Assembly (NCBI RefSeq): GCF_001643015.1
Contig: NZ_CP015622.1
Coordinates: 1,377,358 to 1,441,357, forward strand
Direction of reading: 5' to 3'
Length of the DNA: 64,000 bases
Source of the DNA: Corynebacterium crudilactis
Lineage (GTDB): Bacteria; Actinomycetota; Actinomycetes; Mycobacteriales; Mycobacteriaceae
Part shown: in pieces, positions 7,627 to 15,580 of the stretch
Numbering within the stretch: the first letter of the stretch is position 1
Layout: each line of letters opens with the position of its first letter
Notes under the pieces: model-generated
Database searches by the model: none
The model's input: only the letters and a program-made list of their open reading frames with translations
Told to the model about the DNA's origin: nothing
Made by a program: the position numbers and the translations under genes

Positions 7627-9639
7627 ATGGCGTCCAAACTAACGACGACATCGCAACATATTCTGGAAAACCTTGGTGGACCAGACAATATTACGTCGAT
7701 GACTCACTGCGCGACCCGCCTTCGCTTTCAAGTGAAGGATCAATCAATTGTCGATCAACAAGAGCTAGATTCTGATCCAACGGTCCTCGGGGTTGTACCT
7801 CAAGGATCTACAGGAATGCAGGTTGTAATGGGCGGCTCTGTTGCCAATTATTACCAAGAAATCCTGAAGTTGGACGGTATGAAGCACTTCGCTGACAGCG
7901 ATAGCGAGGAGAGCTCATCAAAGAAGGAATACGGCGGAGTCCGTGGCAAATACTCATGGATTGACTATGCCTTTGAGTTCTTGTCTGATACTTTCCGACC
8001 AGTTCTGTGGGCATTGCTTGGTGCCTCACTAATCATCACTTTGCTGGTACTCGCTGATACTTTCGGCATGCAGGACTTCCGTGCACCAATGGATGAGCAG
8101 CCATCCACCTATGTGTTCCTGCACGCTATGTGGCGTTCGGTGTTCTACTTCCTACCCATCATGGTAGGTGCTACTGCAGCTAGGAAGTTGGGAGCCAATG
8201 AGTGGATCGGTGCAGCTATCCCAGCAGCGCTGTTGACTCCAGAGTTCTTGGCTTTGGGAGCTGCAGGCGATTCCGTTACCGTCTTTGGTCTGCCGATGGT
8301 TCTTAATGATTACTCCGGCCAGGTATTCCCACCGCTGATTGCAGCTGTTGGATTGTACTGGGTGGAAAAGGGTCTTAAAAAGATCATTCCAGAAGCCGTC
8401 CAGATGGTATTCGTGCCATTCTTCTCACTGCTGATCATGATCCCAGCAACTGCTTTCTTGCTCGGACCATTCGGTATTGGTGTGGGTAATGGTATTTCGA
8501 ACGTGCTGGAATCAATTAATAACTTCAGCCCATTCATTCTCTCTATCGTGATTCCGCTGCTTTACCCATTCTTGGTTCCTCTTGGACTGCACTGGCCTTT
8601 GAACGCCATCATGATTCAAAACATCAGCACCTTGGGATATGACTTCATCCAGGGCCCAATGGGTGCATGGAACTTTGCCTGCTTTGGCCTCGTAACTGGC
8701 GTATTCCTGCTCTCTATCCGTGAACGAAACAAGGCCATGCGCCAGGTTTCCCTCGGTGGTATGCTAGCTGGCTTGCTTGGCGGTATTTCCGAGCCTTCCC
8801 TCTACGGTGTGCTTCTTCGATTTAAGAAGACCTACTTCCGTTTGCTGCCAGGCTGTTTGGCCGGCGGTATCGTAATGGGAATCTTCGATATCAAGGCATA
8901 CGCCTTCGTGTTCACCTCCTTGCTCACCATTCCTGCAATGGACCCTTGGTTGGGATACACCGTCGGTATTGCTGTTGCGTTCTTCACCTCAATGTTCCTC
9001 GTATTGGCACTCGATTACCGCTCTGATGCAGAACGTGACGAAGCCCGTGCCAAGGTAGAAGCAGAGAAGAAGTCAGAAGAAAATACTGTAGCTCCAGCAC
9101 AGGTTCCAGTTGCTGCAGCTGGTACCACCGCTGCAGCAACGGCTGTTGCAGCCAAGCCCAAGTTGATAGCTGGTGAAATGGTAGAAATCGTTTCTCCACT
9201 TGAGGGTCGTGCTGTGCCGTTGTCTGAAGTCCCAGACCCAATTTTTGCAGCAGCGAAGCTTGGCCCAGGTATCGCCATTGAACCAACTGGAAACACTGTT
9301 GTAGCACCAGCTGATGCCACCGTTATCCTGGTGCAGAAATCTGGTCACGCTGTGGCATTGCGTTTGGACAGCGGCGTTGAAATCCTCATCCACGTTGGCT
9401 TGGATACTGTCCAGCTTGGTGGAGAAGGCTTTGAAGTTCATGTTGTACGCAAACAACAAGTTAAAGCAGGAGATCCTTTGATCACCTTTGATGCAGACTT
9501 CATTCGCTCAAAGGATTTGCCTCTTATCACCCCGGTTGTAGTATCAAATGCTGCAAAATTCGGCGACATTGAAGGTATTCCTGCAGCTCATGCAGATTCT
9601 TCCAGGACTGTAATTAAGGTCAACGGCAAGAACGAGTAA
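7627..9639 (+). CDS. ptsG: Glucose-specific PTS permease, EIIBCA
   Basis: Takes up glucose and phosphorylates it with PEP-derived phosphate passed on by EI and HPr. The protein has 670 residues in the order B-C-A. The EIIB phosphorylation cysteine is C28 in MTHCATRLRF. The multi-helix EIIC membrane domain spans about 115-465 (GGISEPSLYG substrate loop). An Ala/Glu-rich linker leads to EIIA, where the active-site histidine is in VEILIHVGLDTVQL. ATG 7627 begins the conserved MASKLTTTSQ and has GAAAGG at 7616-7621. The ORF could run upstream to 7570 only with a non-conserved extension through the leader hairpin. The sequence is very close to C. glutamicum PtsG. coaE follows after 10 bases and probably shares the transcript. 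Confidence 0.97.
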   Translation: MASKLTTTSQHILENLGGPDNITSMTHCATRLRFQVKDQSIVDQQELDSDPTVLGVVPQGSTGMQVVMGGSVANYYQEILKLDGMKHFADSDSEESSSKKEYGGVRGKYSWIDYAFEFLSDTFRPVLWALLGASLIITLLVLADTFGMQDFRAPMDEQPSTYVFLHAMWRSVFYFLPIMVGATAARKLGANEWIGAAIPAALLTPEFLALGAAGDSVTVFGLPMVLNDYSGQVFPPLIAAVGLYWVEKGLKKIIPEAVQMVFVPFFSLLIMIPATAFLLGPFGIGVGNGISNVLESINNFSPFILSIVIPLLYPFLVPLGLHWPLNAIMIQNISTLGYDFIQGPMGAWNFACFGLVTGVFLLSIRERNKAMRQVSLGGMLAGLLGGISEPSLYGVLLRFKKTYFRLLPGCLAGGIVMGIFDIKAYAFVFTSLLTIPAMDPWLGYTVGIAVAFFTSMFLVLALDYRSDAERDEARAKVEAEKKSEENTVAPAQVPVAAAGTTAAATAVAAKPKLIAGEMVEIVSPLEGRAVPLSEVPDPIFAAAKLGPGIAIEPTGNTVVAPADATVILVQKSGHAVALRLDSGVEILIHVGLDTVQLGGEGFEVHVVRKQQVKAGDPLITFDADFIRSKDLPLITPVVVSNAAKFGDIEGIPAAHADSSRTVIKVNGKNE

Positions 9640-9649
9640 TCTGGGATCC

Positions 9650-10252
9650 ATGTTGCGAATTGGATTAACTGGAGGGATCGGCAGCGGTAAATCTACCGTT
9701 GCCGATCTTTTGTCATCTGAAGGATTTATTATCGTCGATGCAGATCAAGTTGCTCGCGATATCGTCGAACCTGGTCAGCCAGCATTAGCAGAGCTTGCTG
9801 AAGCTTTTGGCCAGGACATTCTCAAACCTGACGGCACTTTGGATCGTGCAGGTTTAGCCGCCAAAGCATTTGTTAGCGAAGAACAAACAGCGCTGTTAAA
9901 TGCGATTACCCACCCTCGAATCTCTGAAGAATCAGCCAGCCGCTTCAAGGAAGCCGAAGCTAATGGAGAAAAAGTTGCGGTATACGATATGCCGCTGCTT
10001 GTAGAAAAGGGGCTCGACCGCAAGATGGATCTTGTGGTTGTAGTTGACGTTGACGTAGAAGAACGCGTCCGCAGATTAGTGGCAAAACGAGGCCTAACGG
10101 AAGAAGACGTCAGGCGTCGAATTGCCTCTCAAGTTCCAGACGATGTGCGCCTTAAAGCTGCAGATGTTGTTGTGGATAATAATGGATCTCTAGAGGATCT
10201 ACGTAAAGAAGCAGACCGCCTCATTGCAGAAATTCTTGGTCGAGTGAACTAA
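9650..10252 (+). CDS. coaE: Dephospho-CoA kinase
   Basis: Phosphorylates dephospho-CoA at the ribose 3'-OH, the last step of coenzyme A synthesis, in the cytosol. The protein has 200 residues, the usual single-domain length. The P-loop GLTGGIGSGKSTVADLL starts at residue 6. The CoA-binding segment (DADQVARDIVEPG) and the lid DMPLLVEKGLDRKMDLVVVV are typical. It lacks the C-terminal GrpB-like extension found in mycobacterial CoaE. The ATG sits 10 bases after the ptsG stop with GGGA nearby, so transcription from the ptsG promoter is likely. A terminator follows at once. Confidence 0.95.
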   Translation: MLRIGLTGGIGSGKSTVADLLSSEGFIIVDADQVARDIVEPGQPALAELAEAFGQDILKPDGTLDRAGLAAKAFVSEEQTALLNAITHPRISEESASRFKEAEANGEKVAVYDMPLLVEKGLDRKMDLVVVVDVDVEERVRRLVAKRGLTEEDVRRRIASQVPDDVRLKAADVVVDNNGSLEDLRKEADRLIAEILGRVN

Positions 10253-10253
10253 A

Positions 10254-10290
10254 AATAACCCACCGTCACATAAAATGACGGTGGGTTATT
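10254..10290. terminator. Bidirectional terminator between coaE and the convergent gene
   Basis: Perfect 15-bp stem AATAACCCACCGTCA (10254-10268) / TGACGGTGGGTTATT (10276-10290) with a 7-base loop. A/T-rich flanks on both sides suit coaE and the minus-strand gene that ends here. Confidence 0.9.
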
Positions 10291-10973
10291 TAGATTCGGC
10301 TATGCTCACTTTTTCTTGTCTTCAAGGAATCAATAAGTGAGGAGAGCTGATCATTGCAGGAGTTTATTTCCTGTGTTAACTCCGTGAGTATGTCGTGGGG
10401 CAGTGTCGTTGTATTAGTAGCAGCAAGACGTTGTTCAGTTTCAAGCGCAGAGTCTCGGACCTGTTCAAGCTGTAGCGCGAGCTCTGCCGCGGTACGAAGA
10501 ATATCTGTGTTATTGCCTGTTGACGTGAGGAATTCAGACCATCTTCCCAAGACAGACGTGAGATGGTTTTGCTCTTTGAAAATAATGTGTCGGAGCTTTT
10601 CTAATTGGATATGAAGGCTCGGGGAGTCAATTGCTGAGGGGATAGTTAAAAACCGTGGGGAAATTGCACCACGACTGAGGTCACTGTGCTTTTCATCCGC
10701 CAATTGATGAAGTAAGGAAGTCAGCGCCATGTGGGTGACTGGTTCCCATCTGGCTTCGAGTTGGCGTTGATGAAAACGGTTAATAAATACTGTTGTGAGT
10801 AAGAAAGAAACGAGACCTGCTGCCAGTCCGGAAAGAATCACCATCTCTTGCCAGAGGGTGGTGGAGATGTCGATCCAAATAATGATCAAAATTAGAGCAA
10901 GTGCCCCAAGTATGGTGCCGACTTGTAGTACATCACGAAAAAACGGGGATGTGGTTCTTTTAGGGCCGCGCAT
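10290..10973 (-). CDS. Unknown protein with two N-terminal membrane helices and a helical cytosolic domain
   Basis: 227 residues, family not recognised. Two hydrophobic segments lie near residues 18-36 (VGTILGALALILIIIWI) and 44-66 (VILSGLAAGLVSFLLTTVF). They are followed by about 160 mostly helical residues with leucine/glutamine heptad character (LELALQLEQVRDSALETEQ style), so a short coiled coil is plausible. The N-terminus is basic (RGPKRTT), which suggests that both termini are inside the cell. No catalytic motif is visible. The gene stands alone, divergent from uvrB and sharing a bidirectional terminator with coaE. The final codons overlap the terminator stem by one base. Confidence 0.6.
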   Translation of the reverse strand: MRGPKRTTSPFFRDVLQVGTILGALALILIIIWIDISTTLWQEMVILSGLAAGLVSFLLTTVFINRFHQRQLEARWEPVTHMALTSLLHQLADEKHSDLSRGAISPRFLTIPSAIDSPSLHIQLEKLRHIIFKEQNHLTSVLGRWSEFLTSTGNNTDILRTAAELALQLEQVRDSALETEQRLAATNTTTLPHDILTELTQEINSCNDQLSSLIDSLKTRKSEHSRI

Positions 10974-11145
10974 GATGAGTCTCTCATTTCATCTGGAATT
11001 TTTAGCTGGTTAAACAGGTCTAACCTCTGACTTTAACGGAATGTATGTCCGGGTGATGAAGGATGTCGAAACTTGGGGTGAGACGTCGAAAGCATCTGTT
11101 TGCGTGTGGTTTTGCGGCGGCCCGCAACGTGTCGCCCCTGTGGCG

Positions 11146-11159
11146 TATCCTTGAATGCA
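11146..11159 (+). promoter_or_regulatory. uvrB -10 element and probable leaderless start
   Basis: TATCCT (11146-11151) ends 7 bases before the uvrB ATG at 11159, so the A of the ATG is at the expected +1 position. Confidence 0.45.
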
Positions 11160-13258
11160 TGGCTTTTGCTGCTGAACAACCTGTCCTGTCCCATTCTGAG
11201 CATCGCCCGGTGGGTGATATTGAGCGTAGTGATGACGAATTTGTCGTCGTTAGTGAATTCCAGCCTGCGGGTGATCAGCCGGCGGCTATTAAAGAACTCG
11301 ATGAGCGCTTAGACCGCGGTGAACGTGACGTGGTGTTGATGGGTGCTACTGGTACGGGTAAATCAGCGACGGCTGCGTGGTTGATCGAAAAGCAGCAGCG
11401 TCCCGCTTTGGTAATGGCGCCGAATAAGACGTTGGCTGCGCAGTTAGCCAATGAGTTGCGGCAGCTGTTGCCCAATAACGCGGTGGAGTATTTCGTGTCT
11501 TATTACGATTACTACCAGCCAGAAGCGTATATCGCGCAGACTGATACTTATATTGAAAAGGATTCCTCGATCAATGAGGATGTGGAGCGTTTGCGTCACT
11601 CTGCAACGTCTAGTCTGTTGAGCCGGCGTGACGTCGTGGTGGTGTCTTCGGTGTCGTGTATTTATGGCTTGGGCACACCACAGTCTTATTTGGACCGCTC
11701 TGTGGTTTTAAATGTTGGCGAGGAGATTGATCGGGATCGTTTCCTACGCTTGCTGGTAGATATTCAGTACGAACGCAATGATGTGGGCTTTACTCGAGGT
11801 GCGTTCCGCGTCAAGGGCGATACCGTGGATATCATTCCGGCCTATGAAGAGTTAGCGGTGCGCATTGAATTTTTCGGCGATGAAATTGATGCGCTGTACT
11901 ATATCCATCCGCTTACTGGCGATGTGATCCGCAATGTGAAAGAGATCCGCATTTTCCCGGCAACTCACTATGTTGCAGGTCCTGAGCGTATGGAAAAAGC
12001 GGTCGCAGATATTAAGGCGGAACTGGAAGATCGCCTCGCTGATCTTGAAAACCGCGGCAAGCTGCTGGAAGCACAGCGTCTTCGGATGCGTACTGAATAT
12101 GACCTGGAAATGATTGAACAGGTTGGTTTTTGTTCAGGCATTGAGAACTACTCGCGACATATTGATGGCCGTGGGCAGGGCACTTCGCCTGCGACATTGA
12201 TTGATTATTTCCCAGAAGATTTCCTCACCATCATCGATGAGTCCCATGTGACCGTCCCACAGATCGGCGGCATGTTCGAGGGCGATATGTCCCGTAAGCG
12301 CAACCTGGTGGAATTCGGTTTCCGCCTGCCATCCGCGATGGATAATAGGCCATTGACCTGGGAAGAATTTGATGAGCGCCGTGGACAAACAGTCTTTATG
12401 TCTGCAACTCCAGGCAAGTTTGAGATTGCTGCCGCTGAGGGTGAATTCGTGGAGCAGGTAATTCGTCCAACCGGTCTTGTGGATCCAAAGGTCACCGTGA
12501 AGCCTACGAAGGGGCAGATCGATGATTTGATTCATGAGATCCGCCTGCGCACAGATAAAAATGAGCGTGTCCTGGTCACTACGTTGACCAAGAAGATGGC
12601 TGAGGACCTCACAGATTATCTGCTGGAAAATGGCATTCGGGTGCGTTATCTACACTCCGATATTGATACGTTGCAGCGAGTTGAACTGCTACGTCAGCTG
12701 CGCTTGGGTGAATATGATGTGCTGGTTGGCATTAACTTGCTGCGTGAGGGCCTGGACCTGCCAGAAGTCTCTCTTGTCACGATCTTGGATGCCGATAAGG
12801 AAGGTTTCCTGCGTTCTACCACCTCACTGATCCAGACCATTGGCCGTGCTGCCCGAAATGTGTCCGGTGAAGTAATCATGTACGCCGATAAAATCACGGA
12901 TTCAATGCAGAATGCCATCGAAGAAACTGATCGACGCCGCGAAAAGCAGGTGGCCTATAACAAGGAGCACGGCATTGATCCGCAGCCACTTCGCAAAAAG
13001 ATCGCCGACATTCTCGACCAGGTGTATGATAACGCTTCTGAATCATCTGGTGCATCCGTGTCGGGAGACACTGCCGTTGTTAGCAAACCAGATGTCTCCA
13101 GCATGCCGGAAAAAGAAGTGCAAAAGCTTATCGACGACCTCAGCGCTCAGATGGCTGCGGCCGCACGTGAGCTCAAGTTTGAGCTCGCTGGTCGCTTACG
13201 CGATGAGGTCTTTGAGCTCAAGAAAGAACTGAGAGGTATCAAGGATGCAGGCATCTAA
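11159..13258 (+). CDS. uvrB: Excinuclease ABC subunit B
   Basis: Damage-verifying helicase-like subunit of nucleotide excision repair; it receives DNA from UvrA and recruits UvrC. The protein has 699 residues. Walker A is [13 protein letters not shown] near residue 60. The beta-hairpin that clamps DNA is [20 protein letters not shown]. The DEAD-like box is IIDESH, motif V/VI are [15 protein letters not shown] and QTIGRAARN, and the C-terminal UVR motif ([19 protein letters not shown]) docks UvrC. ATG 11159 was chosen over the upstream frame (to 11063) because it starts the conserved MAFAAEQP and is spaced 7 bases from a -10 element. uvrA lies 6.6 kb downstream on the same strand but is not in the same operon. 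Confidence 0.96.
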   Translation: MAFAAEQPVLSHSEHRPVGDIERSDDEFVVVSEFQPAGDQPAAIKELDERLDRGERDVVLMGATGTGKSATAAWLIEKQQRPALVMAPNKTLAAQLANELRQLLPNNAVEYFVSYYDYYQPEAYIAQTDTYIEKDSSINEDVERLRHSATSSLLSRRDVVVVSSVSCIYGLGTPQSYLDRSVVLNVGEEIDRDRFLRLLVDIQYERNDVGFTRGAFRVKGDTVDIIPAYEELAVRIEFFGDEIDALYYIHPLTGDVIRNVKEIRIFPATHYVAGPERMEKAVADIKAELEDRLADLENRGKLLEAQRLRMRTEYDLEMIEQVGFCSGIENYSRHIDGRGQGTSPATLIDYFPEDFLTIIDESHVTVPQIGGMFEGDMSRKRNLVEFGFRLPSAMDNRPLTWEEFDERRGQTVFMSATPGKFEIAAAEGEFVEQVIRPTGLVDPKVTVKPTKGQIDDLIHEIRLRTDKNERVLVTTLTKKMAEDLTDYLLENGIRVRYLHSDIDTLQRVELLRQLRLGEYDVLVGINLLREGLDLPEVSLVTILDADKEGFLRSTTSLIQTIGRAARNVSGEVIMYADKITDSMQNAIEETDRRREKQVAYNKEHGIDPQPLRKKIADILDQVYDNASESSGASVSGDTAVVSKPDVSSMPEKEVQKLIDDLSAQMAAAARELKFELAGRLRDEVFELKKELRGIKDAGI

Positions 13259-13339
13259 GTCTGCTTGCTCACTTAAACCCATGAAAACAGTACTTAAGCT
13301 TTCATTCTTTTGTTAGACTTGGGCACTAATTACAGATAT

Positions 13340-13368
13340 ACAGGGGTCTCGTTCTTCAGGGCCCCTGT
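13340..13368 (+). other. Hairpin in the leader of the universal stress gene
   Basis: ACAGGGG (13340-13346) pairs with CCCCTGT (13362-13368). It ends about 20 bases before the start codon at 13391. No T-run follows, so it is more likely a leader stem than a terminator. Confidence 0.35.
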
Positions 13369-13390
13369 CATAAGTATTTGGGAAGGTCAC

Positions 13391-13834
13391 ATGAGCGAGA
13401 ATTACAGCAAGATTGTCGTTGGCACTGATGGATCCAAGTCATCCCTTTTGGCGGTTGAACGGGCTGCACGGATCGCTGCGGCTTTTGATGCCACCTTGAT
13501 CATCGGATGTGCGTATTACGAAAGCAAGGAAGATGCTTCTAAGACTTTGCGTCAGGATTCTGTGACCATCCTTGGCGATGATCCTGCTCGTGAGAACCTG
13601 GAAAAGGCATCTGACGCTGCACGTGCAGTTGGCGCAAACTCCATTGAAACTGAAGTTCGTTCAGGCACCCCAGTTGAAGCACTGATGGCGATCGTTAATG
13701 ATCACCAGGCAGACCTTCTCGTTGTGGGTAACCGTGGTATCAACTCCCTGACCGGCCGTTTGCTGGGATCCGTTCCTGCAGATGTCGCGCGCCAGTCTGA
13801 TTGTGATGTCATGATTGTGCACACAGTGAGCTAA
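13391..13834 (+). CDS. Universal stress protein, UspA family
   Basis: Small cytosolic nucleotide-binding protein of 147 residues, one Usp domain. The N-terminal strand KIVVGTDGSKSS carries the conserved Asp, and the ATP-binding signature G-2x-G-9x-G-S is present in GNRGINSLTGRLLGS. It therefore belongs to the ATP-binding branch. Usp proteins are induced by starvation or stress; the exact role is unknown. ATG 13391 has GGAAGG 8 bases upstream; the in-frame codons before it (to 13310) run through a leader hairpin and are not conserved-looking. The gene is monocistronic. Confidence 0.9.
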   Translation: MSENYSKIVVGTDGSKSSLLAVERAARIAAAFDATLIIGCAYYESKEDASKTLRQDSVTILGDDPARENLEKASDAARAVGANSIETEVRSGTPVEALMAIVNDHQADLLVVGNRGINSLTGRLLGSVPADVARQSDCDVMIVHTVS

Positions 13835-13845
13835 ATATTCTCGCA

Positions 13846-13896
13846 TAAAACCGGTGTTTTCCTCCTAATGTGGAGGGTGGCGCCGGTTTTTGGGTT
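13846..13896 (+). terminator. Terminator after the universal stress gene
   Basis: AAAACCGG (about 13847-13854) pairs with CCGGTTTT (about 13883-13890), with a TTTTT tail and a smaller CCTCC/GGAGG stem inside. Confidence 0.75.
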
Positions 13897-13949
13897 TAAG
13901 GGGTGCTATTTATCGGTTATTTTTCAGATATTGGGTTCTCTAAGTAGTA

Positions 13950-14081
13950 AAACCAAACGACAGTGCCCACAGTAGGGAAAAATTTGATCCGTGGGCATCT
14001 GTGACCGGTTTCTAGACTTCGAAACCAAACCAGGCTGCCCAGGAAGTCTAAAAGTCGGTGTCGTGGGCACTGTCGTTTGGT
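13950..14081. repeat. Compound palindromic element A
   Basis: A 19-bp perfect inverted repeat, 13952-13970 (ACCAAACGACAGTGCCCAC) and 14063-14081, encloses imperfect copies of the same arms: GTGGGCA at 13991-13997 followed by CTGT and GGTTT, and GAAACCAAACC...TGCCCA at about 14021-14040. The arm is thus present four times in alternating orientation, and the DNA can form one long or two tandem hairpins. The loop of the first hairpin is AGTAGGGAAAAATTTGATCC. There is no open frame and no T-run. It lies between convergent genes, a typical place for REP- or MITE-like elements. Confidence 0.65.
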
Positions 14082-14240
14082 CCAGTGGAAAATCCTACCC
14101 AAACCCCAGAAAAAGTGACCTCTCAGAATCGCTTTTAAGCGCCTGGTAAGACTTAACCCATATAAATACTCATTCTAAAAACTTAAGGCTTCAAACAGGA
14201 ACGTATGCCCTTGGGATCCGAGAAAGTACGGAAATTTAGA

Positions 14241-14630
14241 TTAATCGGCGTGCTGCTTATCAAATTCCTCTTGGGCGTGAAGTATCTGCTCTAGTTCCTG
14301 TTCCACAGTGTTAATTAAGGTGAGAAGTGGTTCAGCGATCTTATTCCCGAGCGGTGTAAGTGAATAATCAACGTGTGGGGGAATGGCGCTATGCATTGTT
14401 CGGGTAGCCATTCCGTCTCGTTCTAATTGTGCAAGAGTCTGGGATAGCATTCGATCACTAATGCCATCTACTTTTCGCCTCAACTCAGCAAAACGCATGG
14501 GGGTGTCACTTAATTTCAGCGCAACCATAGTGAGGCCACCCCAACGGCTAGTGACATGGTGCAATGCGCCGCGTGATGAACATGCGGAAGAGAAAACATT
14601 TGCGGGGAGCTTTGCAGGGGAAGTGGACAT
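14241..14630 (-). CDS. qorR: Redox-sensing HxlR/DUF24-type repressor QorR
   Basis: Winged-helix regulator of 129 residues. The sequence is that of the HxlR (DUF24) family: RWGGLTMVALKLSD, RFAELRRKVDGISDRMLSQTL (recognition helix), LERDGMATR and VDYSLTPLGNKIAEP. The single cysteine is C17, the residue known in C. glutamicum QorR to sense diamide and H2O2 and release DNA. QorR represses the quinone oxidoreductase gene qor2 and itself. Here the same arrangement is present: qor2 is divergent, and the 104-base spacer holds an interrupted palindrome overlapping the qor2 promoter. Identity rests on this match of sequence, cysteine position and neighbour. Confidence 0.88.
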   Translation of the reverse strand: MSTSPAKLPANVFSSACSSRGALHHVTSRWGGLTMVALKLSDTPMRFAELRRKVDGISDRMLSQTLAQLERDGMATRTMHSAIPPHVDYSLTPLGNKIAEPLLTLINTVEQELEQILHAQEEFDKQHAD

Positions 14631-14658
14631 GGTTTCTTATCTTATCCCCAACATTGAT

Positions 14659-14690
14659 CTAACAAAAGTATTGTACTTACTTTTAGTTAG
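14659..14690. promoter_or_regulatory. QorR operator
   Basis: AAAAGTA (14664-14670), a 7-base spacer and TACTTTT (14678-14684) form a perfect palindrome, extended outward by CTAAC (14659-14663) and GTTAG (14686-14690). It covers the spacer between the qor2 -35 and -10, so bound repressor would block RNA polymerase. Confidence 0.75.
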
Positions 14691-14699
14691 TGCTATCTT
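14671..14699 (+). promoter_or_regulatory. qor2 promoter
   Basis: TTGTAC (14671-14676), 17-base spacer, TATCTT (14694-14699). The predicted start near 14706 leaves a leader of about 29 nt with GGAG before the ATG. Confidence 0.6.
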
Positions 14700-14734
14700 C
14701 GAGTTGTACCGCAAACAACACGAGTGGAGTAAAA

Positions 14735-15580
14735 ATGCGTATTGCAGTAACTGGAGCAACCGGATCTTTGGGTGGATTTGTCATTGACAATCTTTTGGAG
14801 AAGGGAATTGCCGCATCTGACATCGTGGCAATTGTTCGAAATGAAGAAAAGGCGGCAGAGCTCAAAGCACGTGGCATTACTCTTGGTGTTGCATCTTATG
14901 AAGACCAAGCAGCATTGACCTCTGCACTTGACGGTGTAGATCGTTTGGTATTGGTTTCCGGTAGCGAGGTGGGGCAGCGCATTGCACAGCACACTAATAT
15001 CATTAGTGCAGCTAAGGCTGCCGGCGTAAAATTCATTGCGTACACAAGCTTGCTCAACATTGAGACTTCGGAGCTTGCACTTGCTCCAGAACATGTGGCA
15101 ACTGAAAAGCTGCTTGCAGAAAGCGGACTTGATCACGCTTTGCTTCGTAATGGTTGGTACTGGGAAAACTATGAAGCATCAATTGGTGCGGCCAAGGCAA
15201 CTGGCAAGTTCTTTGGAGCGGCTGCCGGAGCTCGTGTCTCAGGTGCTGCGCGTAAGGATTTTGCAGAAGCTGCAGCGGTTGTTATTACCAGTGAAAACCA
15301 GGCAGGCAAGGTATATGAGCTCGCTGGTGCTCCTGCGTTGACCTATCCAGAAATCGCGCACGCAATTGCTGAGGTTATTGGCGTGGAAGTTGAATACGCT
15401 GATCTTTCAGTGGAGGAGTACCAAAAGGTCCTGGAAGGAGCTGGAGTTCCAGCAGATTTCGCAGGACTACTTGCTGGTATGGATCCAATTATTGCTCAGG
15501 GTGCGCTGTATTCTGAGAGCACTGACCTGCAGGATCTCATTGGTCGTCCAAGCACCTCATTTGTTGAGGCACTTGGTTAA
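14735..15580 (+). CDS. qor2: NAD(P)H:quinone oxidoreductase Qor2
   Basis: Cytosolic oxidoreductase of 281 residues, NmrA/QOR2 type atypical short-chain dehydrogenase fold. The N-terminal dinucleotide motif is VTGATGSLGGFV. A LVSGSEVGQRIAQH segment and YTSLLNIETSELALAPEH follow as in E. coli YtfG (QOR2), which reduces quinones with NADPH. The family uses two-electron reduction to avoid semiquinone radicals. ATG 14735 has GGAG 7 bases upstream and begins the Rossmann strand directly; the longer frame (to 14690) would start within the operator. It is controlled by the divergent qorR through the palindrome at 14659-14690. Its 3' end overlaps the helD stop by four bases. Confidence 0.88.
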   Translation: MRIAVTGATGSLGGFVIDNLLEKGIAASDIVAIVRNEEKAAELKARGITLGVASYEDQAALTSALDGVDRLVLVSGSEVGQRIAQHTNIISAAKAAGVKFIAYTSLLNIETSELALAPEHVATEKLLAESGLDHALLRNGWYWENYEASIGAAKATGKFFGAAAGARVSGAARKDFAEAAAVVITSENQAGKVYELAGAPALTYPEIAHAIAEVIGVEVEYADLSVEEYQKVLEGAGVPADFAGLLAGMDPIIAQGALYSESTDLQDLIGRPSTSFVEALG

